Assembly (NCBI RefSeq): GCF_029167625.1
Contig: NZ_CP119145.1
Coordinates: forward strand, 1,426,001-1,490,000
Origin: Streptomyces sp. AM 4-1-1
GTDB taxonomy: Bacteria > Actinomycetota > Actinomycetes > Streptomycetales > Streptomycetaceae
Length of the DNA: 64,000 nt
Direction of reading: 5' to 3'
Shown here piece after piece: positions 7,623 to 16,634 of the stretch. Under the pieces are notes generated by a model, which did no database searches, was not told where the DNA came from, and was given only the letters and a program-made list of their open reading frames with translations. A program made the translations under genes and the position numbers. Every line of letters begins with the position of its first letter. The stretch's first letter is position 1.

Positions 7623-9681
7623 GCTGAAGCGCTTCGGCCGGGGCAGGCTGCCGCGCGCCGCACTGGCCGCCCTCCTGCTGCTCCCCCTGCTGTACGGCGC
7701 GCTGTACCTCTGGTCCTTCTGGGACCCGTACGGCCGCCTCGACAAGATCCCCGTCGCGCTGGTGAACGCCGACAAGGGCGCCACCACCGGGGGCGAGCGT
7801 GTCAGAGCCGGTGACGAGATCACCGAGAAGCTGCTCGACTCGAAGGTCTTCGACTGGCACGAGGTGAGCGCCACCGAGGCCCACAAGGGCCTTGAGGACG
7901 GCACGTACTACCTCTCCCTGACCATGCCGGCCGACTTCAGCCGGCGGATCACGTCCAGTTCGGGGGACTCCCCCGAGACCTCCGCGCTCCAGGTGCGGAC
8001 GAACGACGCCAACAACTACATCGTCGGGCAGATCTCCCGGACGGTCTTCGCCGAGGTCCGCACCGCCGCCTCGACGAACGCCTCACGCGGCTTCCTCGAC
8101 CGGATCTACCTCTCCTTCTCCGACCTCCACGACTCGACGGCGAAGGCCGCGAAGGGCGCCGGTGACCTCGAAACCGGCATCGGGAAGGCGAAGCAGGGCT
8201 CGAAGGACCTCACCGACGGGCTCAAGGACGCCAAGGACGCCAGCGGCCGGCTGACCGGTGGCCTCACCAAGCTGGACAAGGGCGCGGGCGACCTGGAAAA
8301 CGGTTCACGGCAGGTGGCCGACGGCACCCGGCTGCTCGCCGGCAAGGTCAACGGCGTGGCCGCCGACGTCCGGCCCTTCCTGAAGGACAACGGCAAGGCG
8401 ATCGGTGACACCGCCCGGCTGGTGGCCGACGGCTCGAAGACGGTACGGGACAACCTCGGCGAGCTGGTGAAGGCCGCGCCCACCGCCGCGGCGGCCGCCC
8501 ACAAGGCCTCCGACGATCTGACCGCCGTCCACCGCACCCGCTGCGAGGAGCAGTCCGTGCCCGACGCCGAGACCTGCCCCCCGCTGAAGCGCGCCACGAC
8601 CGCGGCGGCGGACGTCGCGAAGGTCGCCGACGATGTGAACACACTGGTCAAGGACCAGAACGGCGAGCTGACGAAGCTGCGCGGGCAGCTCTCGGCCCTG
8701 GAGAAGCAGGCCGCCGCCCTCGCCGAACGCTCCCCGCACCTCGACGAGGACCTGGAGGACGCGGTCGCCAGGATCAACGCCCTCGACACCGGCGCCCAGA
8801 AGGTCGCCAAGGGCGCCGGCACGCTCCACACCGACCTGGGCACCGCCAGGACCGGCTCCGGCGACCTGGACACCGGGGTCGGCAAGCTGAAGAAGGGCGC
8901 CACCGGTCTGGACGACGGCCTCGTCCGGCTCGGCGACGGTTCGGCCACGCTCGCCAAGGGGCTGAACGACGGCGTCGGCCGGATACCCGACTACGACGAG
9001 GACGACCGCGACCGGCGTACCGGTGTGATGGCCGACCCCGTGCGGCTGGCCTCGCAGTCGCTGCACGACGCGCCCAACTACGGCACCGGGTTCGCCCCGT
9101 ACTTCATCCCGCTCTCCCTGTGGGTCGGCTCGATGGTGGCGTACATGCTGATCCAGCCGCTCAACCGGAGGGCGCTCGCCGCCGGGGCCTCCGCCTGGCG
9201 GATCGCCTTCGCGGGCTGGCTCCCGGTCGCCGCGATCGGACTGCTCCAGGTCGCCGCGCTGATGTCCGTACTGCACTGGGGACTCGGGCTCCGGATGACG
9301 CGCGCCGCCGGGACGATCGGCTTCCTGGCCCTGGTGACCTGCTGCTTCGCCGCGATCATCCAGTGGCTCAACGCCCGGTTCGGCGCGGCGGGACGCATCC
9401 TCGTACTGGCGCTGCTGATGCTCCAGCTCACCTCGGCCGGGGGCACGTATCCCGTCCAGACCAGCCCCGGGTTCTTCGGGGCGCTCCATCCGTATCTGCC
9501 GATGAGCCACGTCGTCGACGGGCTGCGCAGACTGATCACGGGCGGCGGTCTGGGTCCGGTGTGGCTGGCGTGCGTCGTGCTGACGGCCTTCACGGCCGGG
9601 GCCCTGGCGCTGACCGCGGTCTCCGCGCGGCGCAAGCAGATGTGGACCATGGAGCGGCTGCACCCGGAGCTCAGTCTGTGA
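7594..9681 (+). CDS. YhgE/Pip family membrane protein
   Basis: 695 aa. It has one N-terminal membrane helix (LPRAALAALLLLPLLYGAL), then the family signature region after it (KIPVALVNADKG). A long extracytoplasmic domain follows with repeated heptad-like 'GAGDLxxG / GSxxLxxG' units (about residues 185-465). The C-terminal membrane block has about five helices from residue 505. This is the layout of YhgE/Pip proteins, which include the Lactococcus phage infection protein and ESX-associated YueB/EsaA-like proteins. A fused ABC-2-like permease function is likely; the substrate is unknown. The gene overlaps its ATPase partner. Confidence 0.85.
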   Translation: MRSPGLAALELKRFGRGRLPRAALAALLLLPLLYGALYLWSFWDPYGRLDKIPVALVNADKGATTGGERVRAGDEITEKLLDSKVFDWHEVSATEAHKGLEDGTYYLSLTMPADFSRRITSSSGDSPETSALQVRTNDANNYIVGQISRTVFAEVRTAASTNASRGFLDRIYLSFSDLHDSTAKAAKGAGDLETGIGKAKQGSKDLTDGLKDAKDASGRLTGGLTKLDKGAGDLENGSRQVADGTRLLAGKVNGVAADVRPFLKDNGKAIGDTARLVADGSKTVRDNLGELVKAAPTAAAAAHKASDDLTAVHRTRCEEQSVPDAETCPPLKRATTAAADVAKVADDVNTLVKDQNGELTKLRGQLSALEKQAAALAERSPHLDEDLEDAVARINALDTGAQKVAKGAGTLHTDLGTARTGSGDLDTGVGKLKKGATGLDDGLVRLGDGSATLAKGLNDGVGRIPDYDEDDRDRRTGVMADPVRLASQSLHDAPNYGTGFAPYFIPLSLWVGSMVAYMLIQPLNRRALAAGASAWRIAFAGWLPVAAIGLLQVAALMSVLHWGLGLRMTRAAGTIGFLALVTCCFAAIIQWLNARFGAAGRILVLALLMLQLTSAGGTYPVQTSPGFFGALHPYLPMSHVVDGLRRLITGGGLGPVWLACVVLTAFTAGALALTAVSARRKQMWTMERLHPELSL

Positions 9682-9710
9682 GCGCCGCCGGACCTGTGAG
9701 AATCGACGCC

Positions 9711-10328
9711 ATGGAACGCAGTAGCACCACGCGCCGCCAGGCCACCCGGCAGAAGCTCTACGAGGCGGCCGTGACTCTCATCGCCGAGAAGGGGTTCTCG
9801 GCGACCACGGTGGACGAGATCGCCGAACGCGCCGGGGTCGCGAAGGGGACGGTCTACTACAACTTCAAGAGCAAGACGGAACTGTTCGAGGAACTGCTGC
9901 GCCACGGCGTGGGACTGCTCACCGCGTCGCTGCGGTCCGCCGCCGACGGGAGCGCGGCGCGCGGCGGCACCCGGGTGGCGGCGCTCGACGCGATGATCCG
10001 GGCGGGTCTGGTCTTCATCGACCGCTATCCGGCGTTCACCCAGCTGTACGTCGCCGAGCTCTGGCGCACCAACCGGGCCTGGCAGGGCACGCTCCTGGTG
10101 GTGCGTCAGGAGGCCGTCGCCGTGGTGGAGGAAGTCCTGCGCGAGGGGGTCGCGAACGGCGAGCTGAGCGAGGAGATCGACATCCAGCTGACGGCGGCGG
10201 CGCTGGTCGGCATGGTGCTGGTGGCCGCCCTGGACTGGCAGGCGTTCCAGCCCGAGCGGTCGATGGACGATGTGCACTCGGCGCTGTCCCTGCTGCTGTA
10301 CGGGCGGGTCAGCGGACGCCGGGGCTGA
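9711..10328 (+). CDS. TetR/AcrR family transcriptional regulator
   Basis: 205 aa from ATG 9711; an in-frame GTG at 9696 is an alternative start. The N-terminal helix-turn-helix is textbook TetR: TRQKLYEAAVTLIAEKGFSA ... VDEIAERAGVAKGTVYYNFK. The C-terminal half is the variable ligand-binding and dimerisation domain. It lies 29 bp after the YhgE/Pip gene and probably represses the ATPase-YhgE-tetR string through the operator at 6688-6711, so loss of repression would also raise its own level. Confidence 0.88.
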   Translation: MERSSTTRRQATRQKLYEAAVTLIAEKGFSATTVDEIAERAGVAKGTVYYNFKSKTELFEELLRHGVGLLTASLRSAADGSAARGGTRVAALDAMIRAGLVFIDRYPAFTQLYVAELWRTNRAWQGTLLVVRQEAVAVVEEVLREGVANGELSEEIDIQLTAAALVGMVLVAALDWQAFQPERSMDDVHSALSLLLYGRVSGRRG

Positions 10329-10684
10329 GATGTCGGACGGTCCCACCGCCGGACCGTCCCCACCCCCGCCCTCACCGCTGACCGCACCACCCCGGCGAGG
10401 TGTCCTCGCCGGGGGACGTCCGTGCGCGCACACGCCGGTCCGACGAGGCTCGATCCCCCCGAGCCTCGCCGGGCCGGCGTGTGCGCCGCGCTGTCGGAGG
10501 ACCTTCCCCCGTGGCCCCGTTCGTCCCCCGTGGCCCCGTGCCCTCCGTCGCGCGCCCCCGCTGCCCCGGGGATTCAGCACCGTTCCGCCGCCCCGTGCCG
10601 GCGGTGCCGGTGCGGTGTCCCCGGCGTGCCCCTCACTCTTCCCTGCGCGCGGGTGACGGCCCATCCGTGCGTCTACTCATCTCC

Positions 10685-10710
10685 GGCCCTGAGTACGGGT
10701 ACTCAGGGCC
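10685..10710. promoter_or_regulatory. 26-bp near-perfect palindrome upstream of DUF4126 gene
   Basis: Arms GGCCCTGAGTAC (10685-10696) and GTACTCAGGGCC (10699-10710) flank GG. The gap 10329-10761 has no gene. The palindrome ends 51 bp before GTG 10762, and a -10-like TACGAT sits at 10749-10754, suggesting a leaderless transcript. It could be an operator over the -35 region or a terminator for the tetR transcript. No T-tract follows, which favours an operator. Confidence 0.5.
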
Positions 10711-10761
10711 GTTTCCGTGACCCCTGGGAGAACCGGCCGTCCGCTGGATACGATTCCGCCC

Positions 10762-11379
10762 GTGTCCGTACTCCCCCTGGTCTTCACAAGCGGCTGGGCG
10801 AGCGGGATCAACGCCTACGCGGTGGTCCTGCTCCTCGGCGTGTTCGGCGCGACCGGTCTCACCGACGAGGTGCCCGCCGCGCTCCAGCGCACCGATGTCC
10901 TGGTGATCGTCGGTGTGCTCTTCCTGTGCGAGGCGGTGGCGGACAAGGTCCCGTACCTGGACACCTTCTGGGACGCGGTCCACACCGTCGTCAGACCGAT
11001 CGCCGGGGGCGTCGTCGCGGCGCTGCTGGCCGGGCAGAGCGGTTCGCTGCCGGAGCTGGCCGCGGGTGCGATCGGCGGGTCGACCGCGCTGGTCAGCCAT
11101 CTGGTGAAGGCGGGCACCCGGATGGCGGTGAACACGTCACCCGAGCCGTTCAGCAATGTCCTGGTGAGCCTCGTCGAGGATCTGGCGGTGGCGGGTGTCA
11201 TCACCTTCGCGGTGTTCCATCCGGTGCTGGCCGCGACCGTCGCGGGGGCCTTCCTGCTGCTCGGCGTGGCGACCGTGGCGTTCCTGGCCGGCCGCATCCG
11301 CCGGTTCCTGCGGCGCCGGGCGCAGCGGCGTGAGGAGAGACGTGCGGCGGGGGCAGGCCTCGCCCGGCCTCTCGGCTGA
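10762..11379 (+). CDS. DUF4126 domain-containing membrane protein
   Basis: 205 aa from GTG 10762 (VSVLPLVFTSGWASGINAYA); an upstream in-frame GTG at 10717 would add a non-conserved extension. About five hydrophobic helices alternate with short loops, and the N-terminal TSGWASGINAYAVVLLLG with the later ADKVPYLDTFWDAVHTVVRP is typical of DUF4126. It is a predicted integral membrane protein of unknown function. The likely promoter is leaderless, behind the 10685-10710 palindrome. Confidence 0.82.
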   Translation: MSVLPLVFTSGWASGINAYAVVLLLGVFGATGLTDEVPAALQRTDVLVIVGVLFLCEAVADKVPYLDTFWDAVHTVVRPIAGGVVAALLAGQSGSLPELAAGAIGGSTALVSHLVKAGTRMAVNTSPEPFSNVLVSLVEDLAVAGVITFAVFHPVLAATVAGAFLLLGVATVAFLAGRIRRFLRRRAQRREERRAAGAGLARPLG

Positions 11380-11410
11380 GCTGTCGGTGGTGGCCGTTAA
11401 GGTCACTGAC

Positions 11411-12931
11411 ATGGCACGAATTGCGGTGATCGGCGCCGGGGCGGGCGCCATGGCGGCGGCCGCCCGGCTCGCCGTGGCGGGGCACCGGGTGACGGTGTAC
11501 GAGCGGTCGGGGACGTACGGCGGCTCGGTCGGCCGGTACGCCCACGACGGCTTCACCTTCGACACGGGGCCCGGACTGCTGCGGCTGCCCGCGGTCTGGC
11601 GCGATCTCTTCGTGAAGACGGGCAAGGAGCCGCTGGAGCGGTGCGTCACGCTGACCCAGGTCGATCCGGCGAGCCGTCACCTCTTCACGGACGGCACGTC
11701 GGTCACCCTGCCGAACGCCTCTCGGGCCGGGGTGACCGCCGCGCTGGACACCGCGCTCGGGGAAGGCGCGGGGGCACGCTGGGGCGCGTTCCTGGACCGG
11801 GCCCGCGGCGCCTGGGACCGTTCGCGACGGCCGCTGCTGGAGGAGCCGTTGCCGCCCGACCCTCGGACGCTGGCCCACGATCCGTATCCGGCGCTCCGGC
11901 GGCGCCGGCTGCTGCGCGGCGCCCGGCGGGCGGGCACGGTGGCGGAGATCGGGGCCTGGGAGCTGGCGGACCCGAGGCTGGCCGCGCTCCTCGACGGATA
12001 CGCCCTCGCGTACGGGCTCGACCCGCGGCGCGCGCCCGCGAGCGCCGCGCTGCTGCCGTACCTGGAGGAGACGTTCGGCAGCTGGTACGTCATGGGCGGG
12101 ATGCGGGCGCTGGCGCGGGCGGTGTACGAGCGGTGCCTGGCCCGCCGGGTGGAGTTCGTGTTCGACGCGGAGGTGGTCCGGATCGTCGAGAAGGACGGCA
12201 GGGCCACGGGCGTCGAGCTGGCGTCCGGGACGGTCGCCGAGGCCGATCACGTGGTGCTGGGCGCACAGCCGCGCGCGGACCTGACGTTTGGTCAGGAGCT
12301 CTGGTCCGGCGGAGCGGTGACGCCGCAGCCGCGTCCGGGCGGCGGCGCCGTGCCGGGAAGGTTCATGGTCCTGCTGTCGCTGCGCGGAGGGCGGCACCCC
12401 GACTCCGCGCACCGGACGGTGGTGCACGGCGCGGACGGCGCGGCCGAGCGCGAGGCGGTGTTCGGCGGCCGGGTCGCCGACCGTCCCACGGTGACGGTGC
12501 TGCGCCCCGACGATCCGTCGACCCGCCCCGACGAGGCGCACGAGGCCGTCACCCTCGTCGCGACGGTCGCCCCGCACGACGGCCGGGTCGACTGGGCGGA
12601 CCCGGAGCTGCGCGCGCGCTACGCGGAGGTGCTGATCGACGTGGCGTCCGCGGCCGTGCCCGGACTGCGGGAGCGAATACTGCACCGGGAGGTGCGGACC
12701 CCGGTCGAGACCGCGGCGGACACCGGAGCCGTGGGCGGTTCGGTGCCCGCACCCGCGCTGGCCGGGGCCGCGGGCGCCTATCTGCACGCGGGCAACCGCA
12801 CGGGGCTGCCGGGGCTGTATCTGGCGGGCGGCTGGTCGCACCCGGGCGGCGGACTCGCGCACGCCGGGATGTCGGGGGCGCTCGTCGCCGGCCTGATCGT
12901 GGAGGGGGACGGCTTCCGCGGCTCACGGTGA
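11411..12931 (+). CDS. FAD-dependent phytoene desaturase-like oxidoreductase
   Basis: 506 aa from ATG 11411. The N-terminal dinucleotide-binding motif is IAVIGAGAGAMAAAARLAVA, followed by the acidic VYERSGTYGGSVGRY typical of the CrtI/CrtN and amine-oxidase superfamily. The C-terminal FAD motif is LYLAGGWSHPGGGLAHAGMS. Members desaturate or isomerise polyenes, but there is no crtB, crtE or other carotenoid gene nearby, so the substrate is open. It begins 31 bp after the DUF4126 gene and may be co-transcribed with it. Confidence 0.82.
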   Translation: MARIAVIGAGAGAMAAAARLAVAGHRVTVYERSGTYGGSVGRYAHDGFTFDTGPGLLRLPAVWRDLFVKTGKEPLERCVTLTQVDPASRHLFTDGTSVTLPNASRAGVTAALDTALGEGAGARWGAFLDRARGAWDRSRRPLLEEPLPPDPRTLAHDPYPALRRRRLLRGARRAGTVAEIGAWELADPRLAALLDGYALAYGLDPRRAPASAALLPYLEETFGSWYVMGGMRALARAVYERCLARRVEFVFDAEVVRIVEKDGRATGVELASGTVAEADHVVLGAQPRADLTFGQELWSGGAVTPQPRPGGGAVPGRFMVLLSLRGGRHPDSAHRTVVHGADGAAEREAVFGGRVADRPTVTVLRPDDPSTRPDEAHEAVTLVATVAPHDGRVDWADPELRARYAEVLIDVASAAVPGLRERILHREVRTPVETAADTGAVGGSVPAPALAGAAGAYLHAGNRTGLPGLYLAGGWSHPGGGLAHAGMSGALVAGLIVEGDGFRGSR

Positions 12932-12970
12932 GCCGGGAGCCTGGGCACCCGGTCGCGCCCGGCCCGGCTC
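12930..12970. terminator. Possible bidirectional terminator between convergent genes
   Basis: Arms GAGCCGGG (12930-12937) and CCCGGCTC (12963-12970) sit in the 39-bp gap between convergent stops at 12931 and 12971. The stem is only 8 bp with a long loop, so the call is weak. Confidence 0.35.
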
Positions 12971-13951
12971 TCAGTAGCGGAAGTTCTGTCCGTCGTAGTC
13001 GTTCGGGTACGGGTTCCGGTCGGCCGTCGGCGCGTGCGGCGGCAGCGGAACGTGCGGGGGCTGCTCGTTCTCCCGCTGCTGCGGCACCCAGACTCCGCCG
13101 GGCGGGGTGTCGGAGCCGTACTCCTGCGCGTAGGGGTCGGCCGCGTAGGGCTGCTGACCGGGGTGACCGTCGTGGTTCTGGTACGCCCCTGTGCCGTACT
13201 CCGGGCCGTACGGCCCGCTCGCGGCCGTCGTACCGGTTCCGATGTACGGATCGGAGTACGCGGGGTAGCGCTGCTGGTCCGTGCCGTAGTCGTACTGCCC
13301 GGCGTACGGGTCCTGGTCCGCCGGGGGCCGGCCGGTGTACGGGTCGTGGGCTGCGTACTGGGGCTGCGGCGCCCCGTGCCGCGGGTACCGGTCGCCGTCG
13401 TCCTGGCCGGCGGCCGGTCCGGTGCCGCCGGCGTAGACCCCGTACTGCCCGGTCTCGTCCGGCAGCGGCTGCGACTCGTAGAACGAGAAGTCCGGGATCG
13501 CGGAGGCCGCGGAGGGCGCCGGATTCGTCGAATCCGCCGGGTTCGTCACAGTCACGGACGGCGCCGGATTCGCCGGGCCGGAGGGCGGACCGGACGGCGG
13601 GGCGGGCTGCTCGTACGTCAGGTCCGACACCTCCAGTGTGGGCTTCCGGGTCGCGGCCCGGTTGCCCCCCGCCCGGCGGCGACGGCTCTCGCCCGGCTTC
13701 CCGCCGATCGCCCAACCGGTGGAGAAGCCACGTCTGAAGGAGAGCGTCACATACGTCTGACCGGTCGCGAAGGCGATCGCGCCGACGGCGATCACCAGCA
13801 CGGACGGAATCAGGGCACCGATGACCACGCCGACGAAGCCCGAGAAGGCGAGCAGTCGCCAGCGCAACCGCGCCTTGTACTGAAGCAGCACCTCACCCAA
13901 CAGCCACAGCGCGACGATGCCGAACGCGATGTAGAGGACCGTCCAGCCCAT
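12971..13951 (-). CDS. Membrane protein with long Pro/Tyr/Gly-rich tail
   Basis: 326 aa from ATG 13951; GTG 13963 would add four residues. Two N-terminal membrane helices (about residues 5-23 and 35-60) are followed by an Arg-rich stretch (GESRRRRAGGNRAATRKP) and about 220 residues of disordered sequence full of DPY, QYG and PPG repeats. Such tails are common on Streptomyces membrane proteins and may mediate weak multivalent contacts. I do not recognise a function. It lies 41 bp upstream of where the minus-strand metF ends. Confidence 0.75.
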   Translation of the reverse strand: MGWTVLYIAFGIVALWLLGEVLLQYKARLRWRLLAFSGFVGVVIGALIPSVLVIAVGAIAFATGQTYVTLSFRRGFSTGWAIGGKPGESRRRRAGGNRAATRKPTLEVSDLTYEQPAPPSGPPSGPANPAPSVTVTNPADSTNPAPSAASAIPDFSFYESQPLPDETGQYGVYAGGTGPAAGQDDGDRYPRHGAPQPQYAAHDPYTGRPPADQDPYAGQYDYGTDQQRYPAYSDPYIGTGTTAASGPYGPEYGTGAYQNHDGHPGQQPYAADPYAQEYGSDTPPGGVWVPQQRENEQPPHVPLPPHAPTADRNPYPNDYDGQNFRY

Positions 13952-14003
13952 GCCCGCCCCCACTCCTACGGCTGCCGCCGCGGATGATGGCGGGCACAGC
14001 CGG

Positions 14004-14921
14004 TCACAACTGCTTGTGCAGTCCGAGATTCTCGTAGATCTCGAGTGTCGCCGTCGAGTTGTTGAGCGTGATGAAGTGCAATCCGGGCACGCCTTCGGAG
14101 AGCAACCTCGCGCAGAACTTCGTTGCGAACTCGATACCGATGGAGCGTACAGCGGCCGGGTCGTCCTTGGACGCGAGGATGCGCTCTCTCAGCGAAGAAG
14201 GGAAGGAAGCATTGCTCAGTTGCCCGAATCGTTCCAGCTGTCTGGCGCTGGTCACCGGCATTACCTCGGGAATGATCGGAGTTTCGCAACCGGCCGCGAC
14301 CACTCGGTCACGCATACGCAGATACTCGTCCGGGTTGAAGAACATCTGAGTGATCGCATAATCGGCCCCGGCGCGGCACTTGTCGACGAAATACCGCGCG
14401 TCGGTCTCCCAGTCCGTCGAACGCGGGTGCATTTCGGTGAAGGCGGCGACACCGACGCAGAAATCGCCGGACTCCTTGATGAGGCGGACCAGGTCTGCCG
14501 CGTACCGCACACCCTGGGGGTGCTCGATCCACTCGCCCATCGGGTCGCCGGGCGGGTCTCCCCGCACCGCGAGGATGTTGCGGATTCCCGCGTCGGCGTA
14601 CTGCCCGATCATGTTGCGCAGTTCGGCGACGGAGTGGTCGACCGCCGTGAGGTGGGCGACCGGGGTGAGGGTGGAGTCGGCAGCGATCTGCTGGGTGGCC
14701 TTGACCGTGCCGTCGCGGGTGGAGCCACCGGCTCCGTAGGTGACGGACACGAAACTCGGCCTCACCGCCTCGACACGGCGCAGCGCGTTCCAGAGGTTGC
14801 GCTCGCCCTTCTCGGTCTTGGGCGCCCAGAACTCGAACGAGTACGAGGTTTTGCCGGTCGCCAGCAGATCACGCACGGTACGGGCGCGATCGTTCCAGGT
14901 AGAAGGTGTGCCAAGGGCCAT
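14004..14921 (-). CDS. metF: 5,10-methylenetetrahydrofolate reductase (MetF)
   Basis: 305 aa. Reduces 5,10-methylene-THF to 5-methyl-THF with an FAD cofactor, feeding methionine synthesis. Family landmarks are the N-terminal [19 protein letters not shown] (catalytic Glu region), [27 protein letters not shown] and [14 protein letters not shown]. The length matches bacterial MetF. The start is ATG 14921. Codon use is less GC-extreme near the 3' end than in its neighbours. No riboswitch is visible in the 311-bp upstream gap. Confidence 0.96.
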   Translation of the reverse strand: MALGTPSTWNDRARTVRDLLATGKTSYSFEFWAPKTEKGERNLWNALRRVEAVRPSFVSVTYGAGGSTRDGTVKATQQIAADSTLTPVAHLTAVDHSVAELRNMIGQYADAGIRNILAVRGDPPGDPMGEWIEHPQGVRYAADLVRLIKESGDFCVGVAAFTEMHPRSTDWETDARYFVDKCRAGADYAITQMFFNPDEYLRMRDRVVAAGCETPIIPEVMPVTSARQLERFGQLSNASFPSSLRERILASKDDPAAVRSIGIEFATKFCARLLSEGVPGLHFITLNNSTATLEIYENLGLHKQL

Positions 14922-15232
14922 GCTGGCAGATTAACCAGGGTCGAACGGCCCCTGCGGCAAGCCCTTGTAAATTGTCCGAATTACACAGGTTGTTGTCCAC
15001 CCTTCGGACAGCCGTGGACACTTGAGGCACCCGGGAAGGGACAACCGGGGGCTGCCACGGTCACTCCCCGTCCTCGTGACCGGCCTCGGAGCGGCCGGTC
15101 ACCCGCCCCTGGAAGGGGCTCCCACCGCGTCCGGGACGACGCCGTTCCCCGGCCACGCGCCGGCCGCGGGTCAGGCGGGCACGTGACGGCACGGGCGGGC
15201 ACGGGCGTCGACGGGCGGTCAGGGGCGGAGGC
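14922..15232. other. 311-bp intergenic region upstream of metF
   Basis: The A/T-richer part (14965-14995, TTGTAAATTGTCCGAATTAC) probably carries the metF promoter on the minus strand. Arms TGTCCAC (14994-15000) and GTGGACA (15014-15020) form a 7-bp inverted repeat that could be a regulator site or hairpin. The remainder up to the thiE stop is GC-rich with no gene and no recognisable SAM or B12 aptamer. Confidence 0.4.
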
Positions 15233-15889
15233 TCATACGTCCCGTGCCCTGATTCGCTCCGCCAGACCCGCGGCGGCCGAGGCGGGGTCGTCGGCCTCGG
15301 TGACGGCCCGCACCACGACGATCCGGCGCGCGCCCGCGTCCAGCACCTCGTCCAGATTGCCCGCGTCGATCCCGCCGATGGCGAACCACGGGCGTGGCCG
15401 GCCGAGCGAGGCCGCGTGTCGCACCAGGCCGAGGCCGGGGGCGTGCCGTCCGGGTTTGGTCGGGGTGGGCCAGCAGGGCCCGGTGCAGAAGTAGTCGACG
15501 CCCGGCTGGGCCATGGCAGCGTCGACCTCCGACTCGGCGTGGGTGGAGCGGCCGATGAGCACGCCGTCGCCGAGGACGGCGCGGGCGGCGGGCACCGGCA
15601 GGTCGCCCTGTCCCAGGTGCAGCACGTCGGAACCTATGGCGTGCGCCACATCGGCCCGGTCGTTCACGGCGAGGAGCTTGCCGTGGCGGCGGCAGGCGTC
15701 GGCGAACACCGCCAGGTGGTCCAGCTCCTCGGCCGCCTCCATGCCCTTGTCGCGCAGCTGGACGATGTCCACCCCGGACGAGAGCACGGCGTCGAGGAAC
15801 GCGGGGAGGTCGCCCTGCCGCTTGCGGGCGTCCGTGCACAGATAGAGCCGGGCGTCGGACAGTAGCGCGCGAGGCGTGGACGTGGACAT
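15233..15889 (-). CDS. thiE: Thiamine-phosphate synthase (ThiE)
   Basis: 218 aa. Joins HMP-pyrophosphate and thiazole phosphate to form thiamine phosphate. The TIM-barrel markers of the family are present in order: [103 protein letters not shown] and [13 protein letters not shown] (phosphate-binding). The start is ATG 15889. It is transcribed away from the thiO-thiS-thiG operon about 2.5 kb further on and has no TPP riboswitch of its own within reach. Confidence 0.96.
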   Translation of the reverse strand: MSTSTPRALLSDARLYLCTDARKRQGDLPAFLDAVLSSGVDIVQLRDKGMEAAEELDHLAVFADACRRHGKLLAVNDRADVAHAIGSDVLHLGQGDLPVPAARAVLGDGVLIGRSTHAESEVDAAMAQPGVDYFCTGPCWPTPTKPGRHAPGLGLVRHAASLGRPRPWFAIGGIDAGNLDEVLDAGARRIVVVRAVTEADDPASAAAGLAERIRARDV

Positions 15890-15964
15890 GGAGCGGTCCC
15901 CCCGTCGGTACGGCGGGGGCCGGGCCGCGCACGGCGGCCCGTACCCCGCGTGTGGTGGTCTCGG

Positions 15965-16330
15965 TCAGACGGCGAGCGCCTGGGCGCGACGCTTCACCTC
16001 CGTGCCGCGATTCTCGCTCAGCGCCTGGGCCGGGCTGCCGGGCAGGGTGGGGTCGGGGGTGAAGAGCCATTCCAGCATCTCCACGTCGGTGTAGCCGTCG
16101 TCCCTCAGGAGGGTCAGGGTCCCCGCGAGGCCCTTCACCACCTTGGTGCCGTCGATGAAGGCGGCGGGCACCTGGAGCGCCCGGTTCTCCCCACGTCGTA
16201 CGGCGATGAGCTGGCCCTCCTTGACCAGCTGCCGTACACGCGTCACCTCGACATCGAGCATTTCCGCGATGTCGGGCAGGTGGAGCCAGGCGGGGACGAG
16301 AGCATCGATCCTTGCGTCAATCTCGGTCAC
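15965..16330 (-). CDS. Rv2175c-family DNA-binding protein
   Basis: 121 aa. The N-terminal half is a helix-turn-helix (LVPAWLHLPDIAEMLDVEVT RVRQLVKEGQL), with a C-terminal helical Rv2175c domain (LAGTLTLLRDDGYTDVEMLEWLF). In M. tuberculosis the orthologue binds DNA weakly and is a substrate of the PASTA-type kinase PknL encoded next to it. Here a PASTA kinase gene lies 4.6 kb away, so the partnership may be kept. The start is GTG 16330. thiE lies 75 bp downstream on the same strand. Confidence 0.88.
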   Translation of the reverse strand: MTEIDARIDALVPAWLHLPDIAEMLDVEVTRVRQLVKEGQLIAVRRGENRALQVPAAFIDGTKVVKGLAGTLTLLRDDGYTDVEMLEWLFTPDPTLPGSPAQALSENRGTEVKRRAQALAV

Positions 16331-16485
16331 GGGGACAAGCGTGCCATCCCGGACCGACAGTGGGTAGCCGGGCCGCCCGGACGGAGGTCCCCACCGGGGT
16401 GTACGGCCCCCTCGACCGCGGCCCGGCTCCCCGCGCCGCCGGGCCTCCCGCGACCGGTTCCGGAGTCCGTACCGCTCGGCCTTCC

Positions 16486-16628
16486 GAGCCGGCCCGCGCC
16501 TGCCGCTCGCCTTTCCGGAGCCGGCCCGTTCCTGCCCCCGTACCGCTCGCCCTTCCGGAACCGGCCCGCGCCTGCCGCTCGCCCTCCCGGAACCGGCCCG
16601 TTCCTGCCCCGTACCGCCCGTCCTCCCG
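16486..16628. repeat. Two ~72-bp tandem repeats in an intergenic gap
   Basis: Units 16486-16557 and 16558-16628 share most positions. Each contains two half-units starting GARCCGGCCCG and ending YTYCCG. They fill much of the gene-free gap 16331-16634 between the flavoprotein stop and the Rv2175c-like gene start. No other element is evident in the gap. Confidence 0.6.
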
Positions 16629-16634
16629 GAGCCG

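Noticed and set aside
11411..12931. Carotenoid biosynthesis locus
   Set aside because: Only a CrtI-like fold protein is present; no crtB, crtE, crtY or light-responsive regulator lies nearby.
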